Below are positions 59,767 to 64,000 of a stretch of DNA of 64,000 bases, one piece after another. A model generated the notes under the pieces. The model ran no database searches and was not told where the DNA came from. It saw only the letters and a list, made by a program, of their open reading frames with translations. Origin of the DNA: Tillus elongatus. Its lineage: Eukaryota > Arthropoda > Insecta > Coleoptera > Cleridae. The stretch is from contig OZ023267.1 of the NCBI GenBank assembly GCA_964006375.1, forward strand, positions 22,999,739 to 23,063,738, given 5' to 3'. How positions within the stretch are numbered: the stretch's first letter is position 1; each line of letters starts with the position of its first letter. Position numbers and translations under genes: made by a program.

Positions 59767-60044
59767 GAAACAGTGGCCAATTTTCTCGTACTCAAAGTTG
59801 GGTCTACAGCAATTTGTCCTAAAACTTCAATCTCAGTAGTCTCATTTCTAACCGGAAATTCACGTTCAGGATCCCGTTTTTTGTTGGCTACTGAACAACT
59901 TTGTTGAAACTTTGCAACTAACTCCAAAATGTATTTTCTGTTAACATGTCTGTTCGGATGTCGTTCATTAAACAAATTTGCGGTACGGTTGGCACAGTCA
60001 TCGTTTTTGAAAAAAAAAAGAATAATTATTTCAACATTGTGCAA
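59754..60044 (-). pseudogene. Mariner transposase, N-terminal part
   Basis: MHNVEIIILFFFKNDDCANR, ERHPNRHVNRKYILELVAKF, SVANKKRDPEREFPVRNETT, DPTLSTRKLATVSNIKR, open up to the insertion point. It repairs, by comparison, the frameshift and first stop of the 20.5-kb copy. The helix-turn-helix region would bind the TIRs. Confidence 0.85.
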
Positions 60045-60394
60045 TTAATTTTCGGTAGAACTATCAAGTATCAAACCGACCGATAAACTGAAAGAATAAA
60101 CCGCATTTCTCTCATTCCGATAATAAATGTTCTGATGGTCAATTTTTTGTTTACAAACCAACAAAACATTGACTATCAGCACATTTCTTATCGGGATGAG
60201 TGAAATGCGTTTTTGCATTTTCAACTGTGAATAATTTTTAAACGAGTTGATAAAACTTCTGAAAAAAATTGTGTGCTGAATTCAGAAAAGAAAGAGCTTT
60301 CAAATTATGTAACACTCGACCCATGTTCCCTATTTAAAATATAAGGGTTGTTATCACCACCCTTAAGGGGTTGATGTGAGAAAGTTGAGTTTTT

Positions 60395-60730
60395 TAGCAA
60401 CGGAACATTTGATATCATTGAGCAGGTCAGTTACACGCTGTAACTGTCATTTATCGTATATTATTAGATCGTTTATCTGTTTTCAATTTCAGTTGACAAA
60501 TTATTTGTGTTATTTGGGAATTTTAATATACAAGTGCAAATTATTCCTTTACGATTTTATTCATGTTAGTGGGTGGACTAAACAGTGTTTATTATGTTTT
60601 GTCAACAGATATTAAGGATCGAAGTTTTACAAAAAGGGCTGATATGCAACAGGTTAGTTATTTTCTCTCTGATGCTTTGGCGGTAGTTTTAGTTAAGTTT
60701 ATGGTTTAACAGTCCATAATTTTTAGCTAA
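60395..60730. repeat. Inverted repeat arm, partner at 51463-51801
   Basis: Begins TAGCAACGGAACATTTGATA. It truncates the mariner TIR on its left and continues into module L remnants on its right. Confidence 0.82.
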
Positions 60731-61465
60731 AATGAGCGCAAACTAGAATCCATAACCGGGTTTACGTTCAGTTTTTATATGTTTACATATATACAGGGTG
60801 ACGCGTTTCTACGGTAAAGCTCTATATAATTATTATTATACAGGAGACGAGAAACAATTGTATAAGTTAATTATAGGGTGTCTTGAGCTGCATCTTATAA
60901 AATTATTTTGACAATCACAGGCTGGCCCATAAGTCGTTGGTGATCCCTGCATTTTTTTTTCGAACACGCTTATTTTATTGCACTTTTTACCGAAATATGT
61001 TTGTAATAAAAAATATCGAGACGCGGTAGGTGCGTTTTGGTAGCAAATTTTCATTAAATCCTTCAAATTTTACTAACTCAATTTGCTATTAACCTAAGGT
61101 TTGTTGGCTAGGAAACCAACATTTAAAGTTTATTGTCGGAAAATTTTTGCACATTTTCAAGCGATAAGTTATTTTGATAAAATATGGTAGCGAATTTTCA
61201 ATGCGTCAAAATTCAATAACTTAAATTGCTATTAACCTAAGGTTCGTCGGCTAGAAAACTAGTTTGCTCGGAAACATTTTAAGTTTATTTTCCGAAAATT
61301 TTTGTATATTTTCAAACAAGTTATTTTGATAAAGTATGGTACATTGTTTCTACTATATAGGTTATACCGGTAACCATATTGATGACTGCTTGCATTAAAA
61401 AGACGTATTTGCTATTCAAAACATTTTTATACAAATTCACTACCATAACGCACTTGCTGCGCCCA
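60731..61465 (+). repeat. TA-core variant (L+R3+MITE), almost no core, forward
   Basis: L remnant, 'acatatatacagggtgacgc' (only a few TA), R3 and a long MITE (61018-61465) whose middle is duplicated: 'gctattaacctaaggttygt' occurs twice, at about 61091 and 61231. Confidence 0.72.
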
Positions 61466-62440
61466 GACTTTTTTTAAATATACCTGTTTGATATAAAAGA
61501 AAAACAAGGGCAATTTTTAGCACCTTTATTTGTCATGAAGGTTTGGATCCTAATATACGTTTCAACATAATTTCCATCTATACAGGCTGTCCCAGATGAA
61601 AGTAACTGCATGGGGATTTCGCAAACGGTAGAGATACAATTTTCAAAAAAGACCTTCTCATGGAAAGAACTTAAGGTCCGTGATTTGACCACAAAGAAAA
61701 TATTTTTATTCCTCTACCCACAACGCTTTGAAATGTTATATTACTGGAATTTTTATTGAAAAAATGTCAATTTTCACCAAGCCAGCCTTTATTTATCCCC
61801 TACTCCCTGAAGCGATCTTACCCAAAAACAATTCAAAGCGTTCCTTTGTCGGGTGCTATATGTTTTGATACTTTTTACGCCGTTTTCGCAAAAAAAGTCG
61901 AAACTTTCGTCAACAATATTCCACCCCCACACATTCAACCCCTAATTTAATTCCAGCACAGAATACCAGATGTTTGATGAAATTAAAAGTTTTCTAATAA
62001 ATAAACCCTAAAACTTTATATTACTCGAGTTTTAACGGAAAAATGTCAATTTTCACCAAATATACTACCAACAACACCCCCCCCCCCATTCATTCCCTAC
62101 CCCCCAAAGACCCAAAAACAATCCGAACCGTACATTCGTCGAGTACTAACTGTATATCAAATTTGAAGACGATATCTCAATTTGTTCTAAAGTTATCGTG
62201 GCTACAAACGGAGACATACAGACCGACAGACCGGCAGACCGACAGGCAAAAAAAGTTTGTTCCCAACTCATGTTTTTATATGTTTTGATACGTTTTACGA
62301 CGTTTAAGCCAAAAAAAAATTTGAAATTTTTGTCTCCGATATGATACTTCCACACGTGGTGACGATGTGGAAGTAAAAAACAGCTAAGCTGGATCTATAT
62401 AAGCTGACTTTATGCTATTTTGCAGCTATACCTCCTTAAA
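61466..62440. repeat. Imperfect ~260-bp direct repeats with a GACAGACC run
   Basis: 'ttatattactggaattttta'-type blocks start at about 61737 and 62015, both followed by 'aatgtcaattttcaccaa'. 'cagaccgacagaccggcagacc' lies at 62220-62245. 'tatacaggctgtcccag' at 61582 looks like a mariner-type terminus. Poly-C at about 62077-62088. No protein-coding evidence. Confidence 0.6.
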
Positions 62441-63560
62441 ATCCTGTTTACCGCGCCCGCACAGAACCCCAATTCGCCTCAGGTCCCGTAGTAATAGTAG
62501 TAGTAGTACTAGCAGTGGTGGGGAGGCCAACGCCAAGCAAGTAGGCCACCATGGGCCATTTTTGCCAACCCCAGCAACCATGCTCTACTCCTCCTCGGTT
62601 CCGTCGCCAAACCGCCTCGACCTCGAGACGAAGGCCGTGACGGTCTTCAATTGGACGGTACTTACCTGATTCCTCTACAGAGTCCTCGATCCGAACAAGT
62701 CTGCTCGAAGACTCCCAAAAGCCTCGCATTCACACAGGTAGTGGTAGGACGTTTCCTCATCCTCGCCGCATTCCTGGCAAATGGGATCCCTCTCTACGCC
62801 TATCAATGTGAGGTGTCTTCTAAGGGCGCAGTGGCCTGTGAGCACCCCAGTGATGCGGCGAAGCGCAGGTCGACTTCTTCCGGCCCCTCCACGAACTCCC
62901 TCGCCTGCCTGCAGCTACCAACCGACCCCCAGTGCCTCTTCATTGCTTCCTCGGTCCACCTGTCTAAGGCTTCCTACTTATACCTAGCGCCGGCTCCGGG
63001 CCACAGAACGGCCGCCGGGAACCGAGCCTTGCGAGATTATTAGCCACCTCATTCCCCGCCACGCCACAGTGTGCCGGAACCCACACTAGTTGTACCTCCT
63101 TTGTCATGGCTAGTCCTCCGAGGGCGTCAGCTCAGTCCTGAACCAGTGTAAACCTGATTCTGCCCGCGCAGACTGCCCTGCGGACTGCCTGGCTATCCGA
63201 GCAGATGTACACACATTTCTCGGGACACCTCTGCACATCCTGCCTGTTGGCCACAGACAGGATAGCGTACACCTCCGTTTCGAATGCCGTGGTATATGCG
63301 CCAAGAGCATAGCTCTCGCGCACCCCTAGGCCCTGGATGTATATTCCTGCCCCGGAGGATTGTTGGTCCTCCAGCAGCGATCCGTCGGTGAAAGAGACCA
63401 GGCTTGCGGGCTGGAATTCAACCTCATTTTCCCTCCACTGATCCCTACTGGGGATCCTGAGGGTGTATGGCCTAGTCAACTGAATATCATCCTCGGCATC
63501 CCGTACCTTCATGGCGGAAATCAGAATTTCCTTTTCCACCTCCAGGTCCCGTAACTTTCT
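62441..63560 (-). pseudogene. RNase H and C-terminal fragment of an R1/LOA-type retrotransposon
   Basis: The minus strand gives ASLVSFTDGSLLEDQQSSGA, GAYTTAFETEVYAILSV and VYICSDSQAVRRAV (RNase H core); after a frameshift near 63132, EVQLVWVPAHCGVAGNEVAN and FCGPEPALGISRK, and then decayed C-terminal sequence to about 62441. The motif order matches the RNase H of the complete element at 54.6 kb, but the sequence is distinct, so it is another family. GC-rich like that element. Endonuclease and RT are absent, and stops make it inactive. Confidence 0.8.
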
Positions 63561-64000
63561 TGGCGGTTCTTGCCAAGAAATTTTTCTGCTGGTTTATCGC
63601 TTTATCTGCTTTAATATAAAAACAATCCTTCTCTCGCAATCACTCAACTATTTTCATTTGATTAAAATTTTGGTTTTATTGGACTTATTTTCTTTCAAGT
63701 TTTTTGAAATTTTATTTATACATGCTGCCCTAATAAAATTGTGTGAAAATTGATGTGATTTTTATGAGATAAAGGTAATAAGGTTGTGATTTTGGACAAA
63801 AATGAGTACAAAAATAATTTATAACGCCTGAGCCAGGACCGTATAAAAAGCTAAATAAAAACCCGCCACCAAAAATGGGGCGATAATCGTTTTAGGGGTT
63901 TGCAACTGTTATTTTTCCATAGAATTTTGATTACCTAGAAAACCGTAATATTTAGGCATATGGCACGTTGCATAAAGTCACATCCAAATTTAATATGCTA
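63561..64000. other. Unassigned AT-rich end of window
   Basis: No gene or repeat match recognised. Confidence 0.4.

Larger units (their letters stand above)
53358..60394 (-). mobile_element. Second-family mariner, copy 2, split by a retrotransposon
   Basis: The left end is CAGGGTGGCGTATTGAAAAC at 53358. The right TIR (about 60050-60394) lacks its outer part and stops where the inverted repeat at 60395 starts. Removing the inserted 54515-59753 and one target copy gives an element colinear with 20066-21967. Confidence 0.85.

Noticed and set aside
61466..62360. GACAGACC run as a regulatory element
   Set aside because: Short GACAGACC-type runs are common inside dispersed insect repeats, and nothing here ties it to a gene.

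Overview
This is eukaryotic, AT-rich DNA built almost entirely from transposable elements and simple repeats. The mix of families points to an insect or another arthropod: a piggyBac-like element with TTAA ends, mariner-type elements of the DD41D spacing, an I-group and an R1/LOA-group non-LTR retrotransposon, Penelope-like fragments, tRNA-derived SINEs, and many long (TA)n tracts. I found no convincing host protein-coding gene and no bacterial or viral locus. The species cannot be named from this sequence.

Layout. 0-1.1 kb: broken piggyBac-like transposase, cut by the window edge. 2-5.3 kb: copies of a modular repeat built around a (TA)n core, plus a Penelope-like GIY-YIG endonuclease fragment. 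5.86-11.73 kb: an apparently complete I-group retrotransposon on the minus strand, with both ORFs open, a 14-bp target duplication, and an Inr+DPE match at its 5' end. 12.1-14.5 kb: an apparently complete piggyBac-like transposon, with TTAA duplication, terminal and subterminal inverted repeats, and a 603-aa transposase split by a 49-nt intron. 14.7-15.6 kb: RT pseudogene. 16.6-18.7 kb: an apparently intact mariner-type element with 341-bp terminal repeats, sitting inside a (TA)n tract. 20.1-22.0 kb: a decayed mariner of a second family. 22.9-25.2 kb: TA-core repeats, an RT scrap and a 157-bp-armed foldback. 26-28.8 kb: two opposed non-LTR RT remnants. 29-30.9 kb: decayed Penelope-like element. 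31-35.5 kb: LINE remnants linked to tRNA-like modules, and a tandem pair of TA-core repeats. 35.5-37.3 kb: decayed mariner of a third family. 37.8-39.8 kb: a SINE and a GC-rich satellite of about 166 bp. 42.4-43.1 kb: retrotransposon endonuclease remnant. 43-47.9 kb: more TA-core repeats. 48.1-50.2 kb: tRNA-like sequence, SINE fragment, a 70-bp hairpin minisatellite and a tandem repeat of about 165 bp. 53.4-60.4 kb: a mariner of the second family split by a complete GC-rich R1/LOA-type retrotransposon (poly(A) tail, 13-bp target duplication). 60.4-63.6 kb: repeats and an RNase H fragment of a related retrotransposon.

How the parts relate. Four elements look complete and young enough to be candidates for recent activity: the I-group element, the piggyBac-like element, the 341-bp-TIR mariner and the R1/LOA element. 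The other coding remnants carry stops, frameshifts or lost catalytic residues. The least familiar component is the TA-core family (about 16 copies). It combines a one-sided hairpin, a (TA)n core, several exchangeable modules and an embedded MITE of about 300 bp. Its (TA)n cores appear to act as insertion targets for TA-specific mariners, and two Penelope-like 3' ends also abut such tracts.
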